Positions 31,967 through 42,200 of a stretch of 64,000 nt of DNA are shown here, piece after piece. The notes under the pieces are model-generated. The model saw only the letters and a list, made by a program, of their open reading frames with translations. It did no database searches and had not been told where the DNA came from. This DNA comes from Synaphobranchus kaupii (lineage: Eukaryota > Chordata > Actinopteri > Anguilliformes > Synaphobranchidae), in the NCBI GenBank assembly GCA_029718625.1, contig CM056378.1, positions 65,867,027-65,931,026 on the forward strand, written 5' to 3'. Both the position numbers and the translations under genes were made by a program. Numbering within the stretch: position 1 is the stretch's first letter; each line of letters starts with the position of its first letter.

Positions 31967-33548
31967 CAGTACTGTGCAAAAGTTTTAGGCAGGTGTGAAA
32001 AAATGCTGTAAAATAAGAATGCTTTCAAAAATAGAAATGTTAATAGTTTATTTTTATCAATTAACAAAATGCATGAACAGAAGTGAATGAACACAATAAA
32101 AATCTAAATCAAATCAATATTTGGTGTGACCACCCTTGCCTTCAAAACAGCATCAATTCTTCTAGGTATACTTGCACAGTTTTTGAAGGAACTCGGCAGG
32201 TAGGTTGTTCCAAACATCTTGGAGAACTAGCCACAGTTCTTCTGTGGATTTAGGCAGCCTCAAATGCTTCTGTCTCTTCATGTAATCCCAGACAGACTCA
32301 ATGATGTTGAGATCAGGGCTCTGTGGGGGGCCATACCATCACTTCCAGGACTCCTTGTTCTTCTTTACGCTGAAGATAGTTCTTAATGACATTGGCTGTA
32401 TGTTTGGGGTAGTTGTCCTGCTGCAGAATAAATTTGGGGCCAATCAGATGCCTCCCTGATGGTATTGCATGATGGATAAGTATCTGCCTGTACTTCTCAG
32501 CATTGAGGAGACCATTAATTCTGACCAAATCCCCAACTCCATTGGCAGAAATGCAGCCCCAAACTTGCAAGGAACCTCCACCATGCTTCACGGTTGCCTG
32601 CAGACACTCATTCTTGTACCGCTCTCCAGCCCTTCGGCGAACAAACTGCCTTCTGCTAAAGCCAAATATTTCAAATTTTGACTCATCATTCCAGAGAACC
32701 TGCTGCCATTTTTCTGCACCCCAGTTCCTGTGTTTTCATGCATAGTTGAGTCGCTTGGCCTTGTTTCCACGTCGGAGGTATGGCTTTTTGGCCGCAATTC
32801 TTCCATGAAGACCACTTCTGACCAGACTTCTCCGCACAGTAGATGGGTGTACCTGGTTCCCACTGGTTTCTGCCAATTCTGAGCTGATGGCACTGCTGGA
32901 CATCTTCCGATTGCGAAGGGAAGTAAGCATGATGTGGCTTTCATCTGCTGCACTAAGTTTCCTTAGCCGACCACTGCGTCTACGGTCCTCAACGTTGCCC
33001 GTTTCTTTGTGCTTCTTCAACAGAGCTTGGACAGCACATCTGGAAACCCCTGTCTGCCTTGAAATCTCTGCCTGGGAGAGACCTTGCTGATGCAGTATAA
33101 CTACCTTGTGTCTTGTTGCTGTGCTCAGCCTTGCCATGGTGTATGACTTCTGACATTAAACTGTCTTCAGCAACCTCACCTTGGAAGCAGAGTTTGGCTG
33201 TTCCTCACCCAGTTTTAACCCTCCTACACAGATGTTTCTGTTTCAGTTAATGATTGTGTTTCAACCTACATATTAAATTGATGATCAGCTCCTGTTTGGT
33301 ATAATTGGTTAATCACACAACTGACTATATGCCTACAAATCCCTGACTTTGTGCAAGTGTACCTAGAAGAATTGATGCTGGTTTGAAGGCAAAGGGTGGT
33401 CACACCAAATATTAATTTGATTTAGATTTTTCTTCTGTTCACTCACTTTGCATTTTGTTAATTGATAAAAATAAACTATTAACATTTCTATTTTTGAAAG
33501 CATTCTTACGTTACAGCATTTTTTCACACCTGCCTAAAACTTTTGCAC

Positions 33549-33555
<7 letters not shown>
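31967..33555 (-). mobile_element. Tc1-like transposon with DD38E spacing (Intruder-like)
   Basis: The termini CAGTACTGTGCAAAAGTTTT are inverted at both ends (the last base of the right end is changed) and flanked by TA. The inner inverted similarity includes 'aggcaggtgtgaaaaaatgc'. The 1589-bp length is normal for the superfamily. The transposase is minus-strand with one stop and one one-base shift. It sits inside a (TA)n microsatellite. Confidence 0.9.
32104..33137 (-). pseudogene. Tc1-like transposase, near-intact, DD38E
   Basis: The frame starts MARLSTATRHKVVILHQQGL with helix-turn-helix sequence (SQAEISRQTGVSRCAVQALL) and a GRLRKL box. An in-frame TGA follows RLNYA near 32737. The same frame continues with 'WNDESKFEIFGF' (first Asp), 'KHGGGSLQVWGCISANG' and 'FILQQDNYPKHT' (second Asp). 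A single extra base in a C run near 32325 shifts the frame into 'SPDLNIIESVWDY' (Glu). Thirty-eight residues separate the second Asp and Glu, as in the Intruder family; ordinary Tc1 has 34. A C-terminal 'RRIDAVLKARVVTPNIDLI' ends at a stop at 32104. Confidence 0.88.
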
Positions 33556-33588
<33 letters not shown>

Positions 33589-33591
<3 letters not shown>

Positions 33592-34440
33592 GGGTGTCAC
33601 GATTCTCCAAATCTGCGATTCGATTTGACTTTCGATTTTAAGGTCACGATTCGATTCGATTTTCGATTTTATTTCAGCACAATTTCTATTCCAGCACTAT
33701 AGTCTAACTAATGGCTATGCCATTGTTAGACTACCGAGTCTTGATTTCTAAAGAAAAATACTTGTTTCTCAATAAGTAATTTTACTTGAATAATAACAAT
33801 TATAAATAATAACAAAAATATGAGAATATTTAAACACACCTAAACAGTTAAGAGCTTTATCAAAACTAGACTCTAGAATAAACAGTTGAACATTTACCAC
33901 GCTATTAACAATTTACACATTGGTTTTATGCCCTGACAACGGTCATTTACATTTTCAAATTCTTCTTTAAAAAGATGAGCGTGTTCACATTCTTTGAACA
34001 GTTGAGAGCTTTAACAAACTAATATCTGAAATAATAAACAGTTGAACATGTACCACGCTATTAACTATTTACACGTTTTTTTTCATGCCCTGACTGTCAT
34101 TTGGGTTGTCATTTGAGTTGCCTGTGTCAATGTTTTTTTCCCAGTCAAATCTATTTCTTTGTGATGCCTGCGAATGTGTCCTGCCATATTTGACGTGTTG
34201 CCTGAGGTGGCGTATGGTACTCGCATGTAGCATAGCCGACAAACTGTCGTTATTTTGTCAATGACGCGTTCGTTGTTTATATAACTCACGGGGAAGGCAA
34301 ACTGTTGCTACACCGGTGACTTGAGGGAAGCAGGAGGATTTTCCAGTTCTGTTTCTCCATCTCCGACTCCGGCAGTGGCCATGGTGTGTCGAAAAGTAAT
34401 GCAGGCCACCGGTAAGCTAACGTTAACTAGCAGCTGTGTC
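33589..34440 (-). mobile_element. hAT element remnant (TAGGGGTGTCACGATT end)
   Basis: The terminus TAGGGGTGTCACGATTCTCC and the following 'gattcgatt' repeats are typical of a fish hAT group. The N-terminal transposase exon lies on the minus strand (34083-34289). The catalytic region and second terminus are missing; 34440 is approximate. Confidence 0.6.
34083..34289 (-). pseudogene. BED zinc-finger fragment of hAT transposase
   Basis: The 68-residue frame contains 'TVCRLCYMRVPYATSGNTSN' then 'MAGHIRRHHKE', giving the Cys-x2-Cys and His pair of a BED finger. It ends soon after (TTQMTVRA), with no RNase-H-like or dimerisation region, so it is truncated. Confidence 0.75.
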
Positions 34441-34453
34441 TTCTTTGAAATAT

Positions 34454-34794
34454 CAGTGTTTCCCCTACCATTATCTTGGCCGGGCGCTCACCTGCCGCCC
34501 GGCTTGGACAAGAGGGAAAATAAATAATTTTAATGAAAAAAAAAAAATATTTATATTATTCTTTTTTTTTTTTTATATATAATCTTTTTTTTTATGTAGC
34601 TGCAATATTTCCCTTACCGCAGAATGCGGGAATGATCAAAATAGCATCTGGAAAAACCCAAAACAGCTTCGGTTTCCCGTTAGGCCTAATTAAAATTTTC
34701 AATGGCAGCGCTGATATTATGAGGGTGTAATTATAGTTTCCGCCTCTACGCAAAATGGCGCACTTTCACCGCCCGGCCTGAAAAAAAAACTAGG
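34454..34794 (+). mobile_element. hAT-like MITE (CAGTGTTTCCCC end)
   Basis: The left terminus CAGTGTTTCCCCTACCATTA is followed by a GC-rich 'gccgggcgctcacctgccgc'. The right part has the inverse composition ('caccgcccggcctgaaaaaa' then 'actagg') but stops before the complementary 'ggaaacactg', so the right terminus is truncated. Confidence 0.55.
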
Positions 34795-35459
34795 AGAAGA
34801 CTCTCAGCCTTCCAGAAAGTTCCTAGCTTATCAAGCTGAAGTGTCAAAAACAAGATATATATTACAAAAGGCCTTCAGTTACCTAGCTTTGGCCCCTCCT
34901 AATCTAGATGGTGTCAAAATGAGATATAGTCACAAGTATGCGCTCATCTTCGTACAAAGGACCATTCAGATGCATTTATAGGTATTTTTCTGCTTTAAAA
35001 TAGAGGGACATGAACACGCACATAGGAAAAATGAACACACACACTTCTTTAAGTCTAATGCTCCTGGCTGTAGACCTCACGAAGGGGAAAAGTTTTAAAA
35101 TGAGTGTATGTGAACATTCAAGGATTATATTAGAGAAAATGTTGGCTTATATTTCTTAACACATTCACATGTACACAGTGGTCTGTGGAAATAAAACTTA
35201 GTTTGTCTTGAGTTTGTCAGATTGAGGGGAGCAATAAGTATTAATTTATATCTGTGAGGACAACAGAGCTTATTCAGTGTGTCCTCACAGTAGTCGACGG
35301 CCTGATGTTCTTTTCACAAACTGATCACTGATCGCCACCATAGGCTGTATGTAAATACAGTAACTACAACATAACACAAGTACTATATATCATGTCTTGT
35401 GAACACTGTTAGATCAATATAAACAGGCAAAGGTTTGCATAACAAGTAACGTAGACTAA
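34795..35459. other. no recognised element
   Basis: No domain-bearing ORF, RNA gene or paired termini were recognised in this stretch. Confidence 0.4.
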
Positions 35460-36248
35460 CCATGTTCCGTACAGTAACGATGTTCTGTACAGTTGACCTT
35501 CTCCCGCCATTCATTGAATAAATACTTCCCAGTTATGAATCACATTTATATCTGTGTCATCATCATTTCGTCCTCTTTCATCACTGACCAAGAGATAGTG
35601 CACCCCGCCACCCGGTCCAGTGAGATACCCGTAAGTATGCTAGCTGCACCCGCTCATGCTAACTCGATGTTCGAGGGGGAAGCTAACGTCCCGACTGCAG
35701 CACGGGTGGGGAGACGATTAGAGCAGCGAAAATGTACATTTCGATTTAATTTATGCTTCCCACAGTAACGTTACTAACGTTACAGTCTGCATGAAATCAT
35801 TATTATGTTATCACAAGTTGAATAAATGCTTTGAAATGGGCATTTTTTTTACCGTCAATTCAGCACAATGACCGCTTGGCCCCAGTCTCACATCAAGGCA
35901 GCAACTCTGTCAACAGACGCTGTTTGCACATCATCGGTCACATGACAAAATGATTGTTTATAATGATTTTATTTATATTCACACACATTTATTCACACAC
36001 ACTAACGTTATATAACTTTAACAACTTGATTCAAATAAAAAATAATTCACATAACATTAACATTAACTAATTAACATAACATTACTGATTAAACGGAACA
36101 CTAACATTACACTGAACACACCACTGAACTGAACTTAACATTAACATAATTAACAATTACTAATCTAACGTAAATCAAATATAAGTTATTTTTTTTAAAG
36201 GAAAGTAAAGGAAAGTAAAGAAAAGCCAGGGAAAGAAAAGAAAGAAAG

Positions 36249-38201
36249 ATGCCAAGAAAGAACAAGCAATATACAAAGGAAGTGTTAGGAGTAGCAGTAG
36301 AGGAGGTGAAGGCAGGAGCTAGTCTGAGGAAAACTGCACAAAAATACGGTATCCCTCACACCACCCTGGCAGACTACAGGAAAAATATATATTCCCACAA
36401 CCCCCACCCCAATTCAGCCCTGACCCCTGCAGAGGAGGAAGCCCTCCTGTCCTTCATCTTCTGGATGGCGGACCACGGTTTCCCGATTACCAGATCCCTG
36501 GTGAAGGTCCTGGCCATCGGGATAATCCGGGAGAGTGGGAGAAGCAACACCACCAGGGTCAACCTTGAAAAGGGGCCTAGTGACATGTGGTGGTCATGGT
36601 TTAAGGCCCGCCATCCAGCACTCACCATGAGGACGGCAGATTCCCTGGACAGGGCCAGGGTCCACGGCGCTACCCCCGAAGCCATTGAGGGCTTCTTCTC
36701 CATCTACGAAGCCCTCTACATCCAGCACGATTTAAAGAACAAACCCCACCTGATCTTTAATTGTGATGAGACTGGCTTCGGGGACAAGCCGGGGTCCCGC
36801 GAGAAGGTCTTGTGCCAGACCGGGAGAAAGCACATTTATCAGCAGCAGCAGACCACACGGCAACACATCACGGTCCACTGCTGCGTGAGTGCAGCTGGTG
36901 AAAGCATGCCCCCTTTCATAATCTTCCCTGGCTGCCTCCCAAGCACAGCATACAGGCTGGATGGTCCCCCCAATGCCCTCTATGGCATCCAGCAGAAGGA
37001 CTATATGGATGGGGAGCTGTTCTTAAAATGGCTCCACCACTTCATTAGGTATGCACCTGAGGAGAGACCCATCATCCTCATTATGGATCAGTGATTGATT
37101 GTCTTATGCAGGGACAACAAGATAGAAATTCTCTGCCTACCTGCCCACACAACTCACGTCCTCCAGCCCCTTGACGTCGCTGTGTTCAATCCACTGAAGA
37201 CCGCCTTCTCAAAGATGGCATCCAGGATGGGTCTGGTGCGGGGTGACATAGTAGTGGGGAAAAAGCAGTTTTCCCCCCTCCTGAAACACTGCTGTCACCG
37301 CCGAGAACGTGAAGGCTGGGTTCCGCAAGGCAGGGATCTTCCCTCTGTCGAGGGAGGCTGTGGACACAACCCAGGTAACGTTAATACAATAATTCTTCCT
37401 CTAAGTTACTTGCATTTCTTTTAAAAGTGTGCTAATGAGTTTTAAATATGCTTTACTTACTAGGTGGTGAGAATTCTCCCATCAGCAGAGGGAACTGATG
37501 CCACTCCAGCCACTTCCTCACCCACGCCATCCAGCACTCCCACCACTCCTCCCGCCATCGCCACGCCATCCAGCACTCCCACCACTGCCTCAGCCATGCC
37601 ATCCAGTGCTTCCACCACCAGCGCCTCAGCTAGTGCTCCACTTACTGGGACAAATATATCTGCCACTCCCTCCGCCACTCCAGCACCTTGCCCCACCTGC
37701 AAGTGGGTGACTCCGAAAAACTACCTGGTGGCAGCTGGGATAATTCCGGAGTCACTCGCCAACGTCCTCATGAGCCCTGCCTTGGAGAAGCAGGACAAGG
37801 TGAGGCGTCGCCTTCCTCTGCCAGCCCGTGTAATAACGAGCGACGAATATTTCAACCTGGTGGCACAGAAGGAAGCGGAGGAGAAAGAGAATGAAGACAA
37901 GATGAAGAAACGGAAGGAGGACATGGCAAAAAAGAAGGAGGAAAGAAGACAAGCCCAGGAGGAAAGAAGACAAGTCCAGCAGGCAAAAAGGCAGAGAAAG
38001 CAGGCCCCACCTCCGGCTGAACAAGATGGAGAACACTGCGCCATCTGTAGGTGTCTTGTCCCACCTGGCTCTGCAGATGACACCGTAGATGAATGGGTGC
38101 AGTGTGAGATATGCCAGTTGTGGTTCCACCTGCAGTGTGCAGAGGTGATGGAAGTGCCTGACACCGAGTGGCTCTGCACGAAATGTTGTCTGCATCCATA
38201 A
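36249..38201 (+). pseudogene. pogo-type transposase with C-terminal PHD finger
   Basis: Exon 1 opens MPRKNKQYTKEVLGVAVEEV with a Psq-type helix-turn-helix (~residues 10-45, 'SLRKTAQKYGIPHTTLADYR') and a CENP-B-like region. The DDE_1 domain follows: Asp173 (FNCDETGF), Asp280 (ILIMDQ), then a stop at 37092-37094 where a short piece seems missing. The same frame resumes with 'LCLPAHTTHVLQPLDVAVF' (third Asp), shifts near 37285 and ends 'AGIFPLSREAVDTTQ' at a donor (37374|GTAACG). An 89-bp intron ends at 37463. Exon 2 is in phase: Ser/Thr/Pro-rich linker, 'TPKNYLVAAGIIPESLA', a Lys/Glu coiled coil, and a Cys4-His-Cys3 PHD finger (CAIC, CEIC, HLQC, CTKC). PHD fingers commonly read histone tails; a targeting role is inference. 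Confidence 0.85.
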
Positions 38202-38401
38202 ACACATATTACACACGTGTGTATTTTTGTTAGTTGTTTTTTATCTTAATCTTGAAAATTGAATGGATTCATTAACATGATTTGATATGTTTTAACCAAA
38301 ATAAAAATGTAATACTACCTTTCTTCTGCTTCTTCGTTCATAAGGTTGTCTTCAATCTTCAATTGTGAGCCATTTATTAATGGCAAAATGGATGCTAATA
38401 A

Positions 38402-38730
38402 AATAATAATTTGATTATCCACCGACGGTTGGTTTTTAAAAATCAATGATTTCAACGGCGAAAATCGACGTTAATAATAGTCATATTGATCAGTTGAACG
38501 TTAAATAATAATCATATTGATTAGTTGGATGTTAATTATAATCATAATGATTATTTTTTAACGTTCAACTGATCAATATGACTATTATTAACGTCGATTT
38601 TCGTCGTTGAAATCATTGATTTTTAAAAACCAACCGTCGGTGGATAATCAAATTATTATTTAAATAATAATCAAACGTTAAATAATAATCATTATGATTA
38701 TAATTAACATCCAACTAATCAATATGATCA
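38402..38730. repeat. interleaved inverted repeats (A-B-A'-B')
   Basis: Segment A (about 38402-38510) is the near-perfect inverse of A' (about 38552-38661), sharing 'gattatccaccgacggttgg' and 'gatcagttgaacgtt'. Segment B (about 38505-38556) is the inverse of B' (about 38672-38728), sharing 'gttaattataatcataatga'. Because B lies between A and A', the two pairs cross like a pseudoknot. No coding sequence. It lies 3' of the pogo pseudogene. Confidence 0.8.
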
Positions 38731-38992
38731 ATATTAATGTCCATTTTCGCCACTAAAACAGAACAGAACTCTGTACGGAACATCGTTGGTATACTGTACA
38801 GAACATCGTTAAGCCCTATGATATTCCGTACACAGGCGGAGGGGGGCTTTTTCCCACTTTTATCAAATACTATTGGTCCAAGACACCAATAGTTGGAAAA
38901 AATGCAAGTTCCTCCAACTTACGCGTGAATCGCGACGTTGCGATCGCGACATCACAAAATCCTGGAGGGACTGAATAATAGTGGCAATACTA

Positions 38993-39158
38993 GAGCTACT
39001 ATACGACACTGAAGTTGGCTCCCGATTCGCAGCTCCCGGTTCGGAATTGCCGGTCCACCTTAAATCGGTCGCGGAAAGCGATTGTACGCTTTCACGGTCA
39101 TTCTTCCGCTTTTTTTCTCCGCTAAATCTAATTGGCTCAACATTCTGATAGCCTAGTA

Positions 39159-39190
<32 letters not shown>

Positions 39191-39280
39191 CCAGGTACTG
39201 TTATACATCTGAAATTATTTGGATACTGCACCGTTTTGAAATAATCACACTCCAAATGTTATGAAACAATACAATAATAT
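38993..39280 (+). repeat. left end repeat of the satellite block
   Basis: About 290 bp from 'gagctactatacgacactga' to 'caatattgg-like' sequence, where the first satellite unit begins. It includes an (AT)n tract at about 39159-39184. The inverse copy at 55600-56472 carries a Tc1 fragment at the corresponding AT tract; this copy is uninterrupted. Confidence 0.82.
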
Positions 39281-42200
39281 TGGCATATGAGAGAAGAGGT
39301 CCTCCACTATATGTGAACTGAGTTGGGTGAAATATTACTGTAGCATTTTCAAATAATCCCTCTTCAAACTTCCTATGTCCACCAATGTAAATCTACTGAA
39401 AAAAGGTGATTATTTAAATAGGATTTTCTTGCCAATTTTAGAACGTCTCAAACTTTTGACACTTGGGTATGAGAGAAGAGGTCCTCCACCACCTCTGACT
39501 CGAGTTGGGTGAACTATTACTGTGGCATTTTCAAATAATCCCTCTTCAAACCTTCTATGTAATCCAATGTAAATTTACTGAAAAAGGTGAAACTTTAAAT
39601 AGGATTTTCTTGCCAATTTTAGAACGTGTCAAACTTTTGACATGTGGGTATGAGAGAAGAGGTGCTCCTCTACATCTGACCCGAGTTGGGTGGAATATTA
39701 CTGTAGCATTTTCAAATAATCCCTCTTCAAACTTCCTATGTCCACCAATGTGAATCTACTGAAAAAGGTGATTATTTAAATAGGATTTTCTTGCCAATTT
39801 TAGAACATCTCAAACGTTTGACATGTTGGTATGAGAGAAGAGGTCCTCCACTATATCTGACCTGAGTTGGGTGAAATATTACTGTGGCATTTTCAAATAA
39901 TCCCTCTTCAAACTTTCTATGTAATCCAATGTAAATCTACTGAAAAAGGTGAAACTTTAAATAGGATTTTCTTGCCAATTTTAGAACGTCTCAAAGTTTT
40001 GACACTTGGGTATGAGAGAAGAGGTCCTCCACTATATCTGACCTGAGTTGGGTGAAATATTACTGTGGCATTTTCAAATAATCCCTCTTCAAACTTTCTA
40101 TGTAATCCAATGTAAATCTACTGAAAAAGGTGAAACTTTAAATAGGATTTTCTTGCCAAGTTTAGAACGTCTCAAAGTTTTGACACTTGGGTATGAGAGA
40201 AGAGGCCCTCCCCTATATCTGACCTGAATTGGGTGAAATATTACTGTAGCATTTTCAAATAATCCCTCTTCAAACTTTCTATGTGATCCAATGCAAATCT
40301 ACTGAAAAAGGTGAAGTTTTAAATAGGATTTTCTTGCCAATTTTAGAAACGTCTCAAACTTCTGACACTTGGCTATGAGAGAAGAGGTCCTCCACCACCT
40401 CTGACTCGAGTTGGGTGAACTATTACTGCGGCATTTTCAAATAATCCCTCTTCAAACCTTCTATGTAATCCAATGTAAATTTACTGAAAAAGGTGAAACT
40501 TTAAATAGGATTTTCTTGCCAATTTTAGAACGTGTCAAACTTTTGACATGTGGGTATGAGAGAAGAGGTGCTCCTCTACATCTGACCCGAGTTGGGTTGA
40601 ATATTACTGTAGCATTTTCAAATAATCCCTCTTCAAACTTCCTATGTCCACCAATGTAAATCTACTGAAAAAGGTGATTATTTAAATAGGATTTTCTTGC
40701 CAATTTTAGAACATCTCAAACGTTTGACATGTTGGAATGAGAGAAGAGGTCCTCCACTATATCTGACCTGAGTTGAGTGAAATATTACTGTGGCATTTTC
40801 AAATAATCCCTCTTCAAACTTTCTATGTAATCCAATGTAAATCTACTGAAAAAGGTGATTATTTAAATAGGAATTTCTTGCCAATTGTAGAACGTCTCAA
40901 ACTTTTGACATGTGGGTATGAGAGAAGAGATCCTCCACTATATCTCACCTGAGTTGGGTGAAATATTACTGTAGCATTTTCAAATAATCCCACTCCAAAC
41001 TTTCTATGTAATCCAATGTAAATTTACTGAAAAAGGTGAAATTTGAAATAGGATTTTCTTGCCAATTTTAGAACGTCTCAAACCTTTGACATGTGGGTAT
41101 GAGACAAGAGGTCCTCCACTATATCTGACCTGAGTTGGGTGAAATATTACTGTAGCATTTTCAAATAATCCCTCTTCAAACTTCCTATGTCCACCAATGT
41201 AAATCTACTGAAAAAGGTGATTATTTAAATAGGACTTTCTTGCCAATTTTAGAATGTCTCAAAGATTTAACATGTTTGTATGAGAGAAGAGCTCCTCCAA
41301 TATATCTGATCTGAGTTGGGTGAAATATTACTGTGGCATTTTCAAGTAATCCCTCTTCAAACTTTCTATGTAATCCAATGTAAATCTACTGAAAAAGGTG
41401 ATTATTTGAATAGGATTTTCTTGCCAATTTTAGAACGTCTCAAACTTTGACATGTGTGTATGAGAGAAGAGGTCCTCCACTATATCTGACCTGAGTTGGG
41501 TGAAATATTACTGTAACATTTTCAAATAATCCCTCTTCAAACGTCCTATGTCCACCAATGTAAATCTACTGAAAAAGGTGAAATTTTAAATAGGATTTTC
41601 TTGCCAATTTAAGAACGTCTCAAACTTTTGACATGTGGGTATGAGAGAAGAGGTCCTCCACTATATCTGACCTGAGTTGGGTGAAAGATTACTGTAGCAT
41701 TTTCAAATAATCCATCTTCAAACTTCCTATGTCCACCAATGTAAATCTACTGAAAAAGGTGATTATTTAAATAGGAATTTCTTGCCAATTTTAGAACGTC
41801 TCAAAGATTTGTCATGTGTGTTTGAGAGAAGATGTCCTCACCTATATCTGACCTGAGTTGGGTGAAAGATTACTGTAGCATTTTCAAATAATCCCTCTTC
41901 AAACTTCCTATGTCCACCAATGTAAATCTACTGAAAAAGGTGATAATTTAAATAGGATTTTCTTGCCAATTTTAGAACGTCTCAAACTTTGACAAGTGTG
42001 TATGAGAGAAGAGGTCCTCCACTATATCTGAATCGAGTTGGGTGAAATATTACTGTGGCATTTTCAAATAATCCCTCTTCAAACTTTCTATGTAATCCAA
42101 TGTAAATTTACTGAAAAAGTTGAAATTTTAAATAGGATTTTCTTGCCAATTTTAAAACGTCTCAAACTTTTGACATGTGGGTATGAGAGAAGAGGTCCTC

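Larger units (their letters stand above)
35466..38817 (+). mobile_element. pogo-like element (borders tentative)
   Basis: The motif 'aacgatgttctgtacag' near 35476 is repeated in inverse near 38790-38812 ('ctgtacagaacatcgttaa'), with second inverted copies of 'gttccgtacag' beside each. These could be the terminal repeats around the transposase pseudogene (36249-38201). TA duplications could not be fixed and outer limits are uncertain by tens of bases. Confidence 0.4.

Noticed and set aside
37460..38216. Minus-strand ORFs of 80-154 residues opposite the pogo exon 2
   Set aside because: Low-complexity shadows of the Ser/Thr/Pro linker and coiled coil; no domains.
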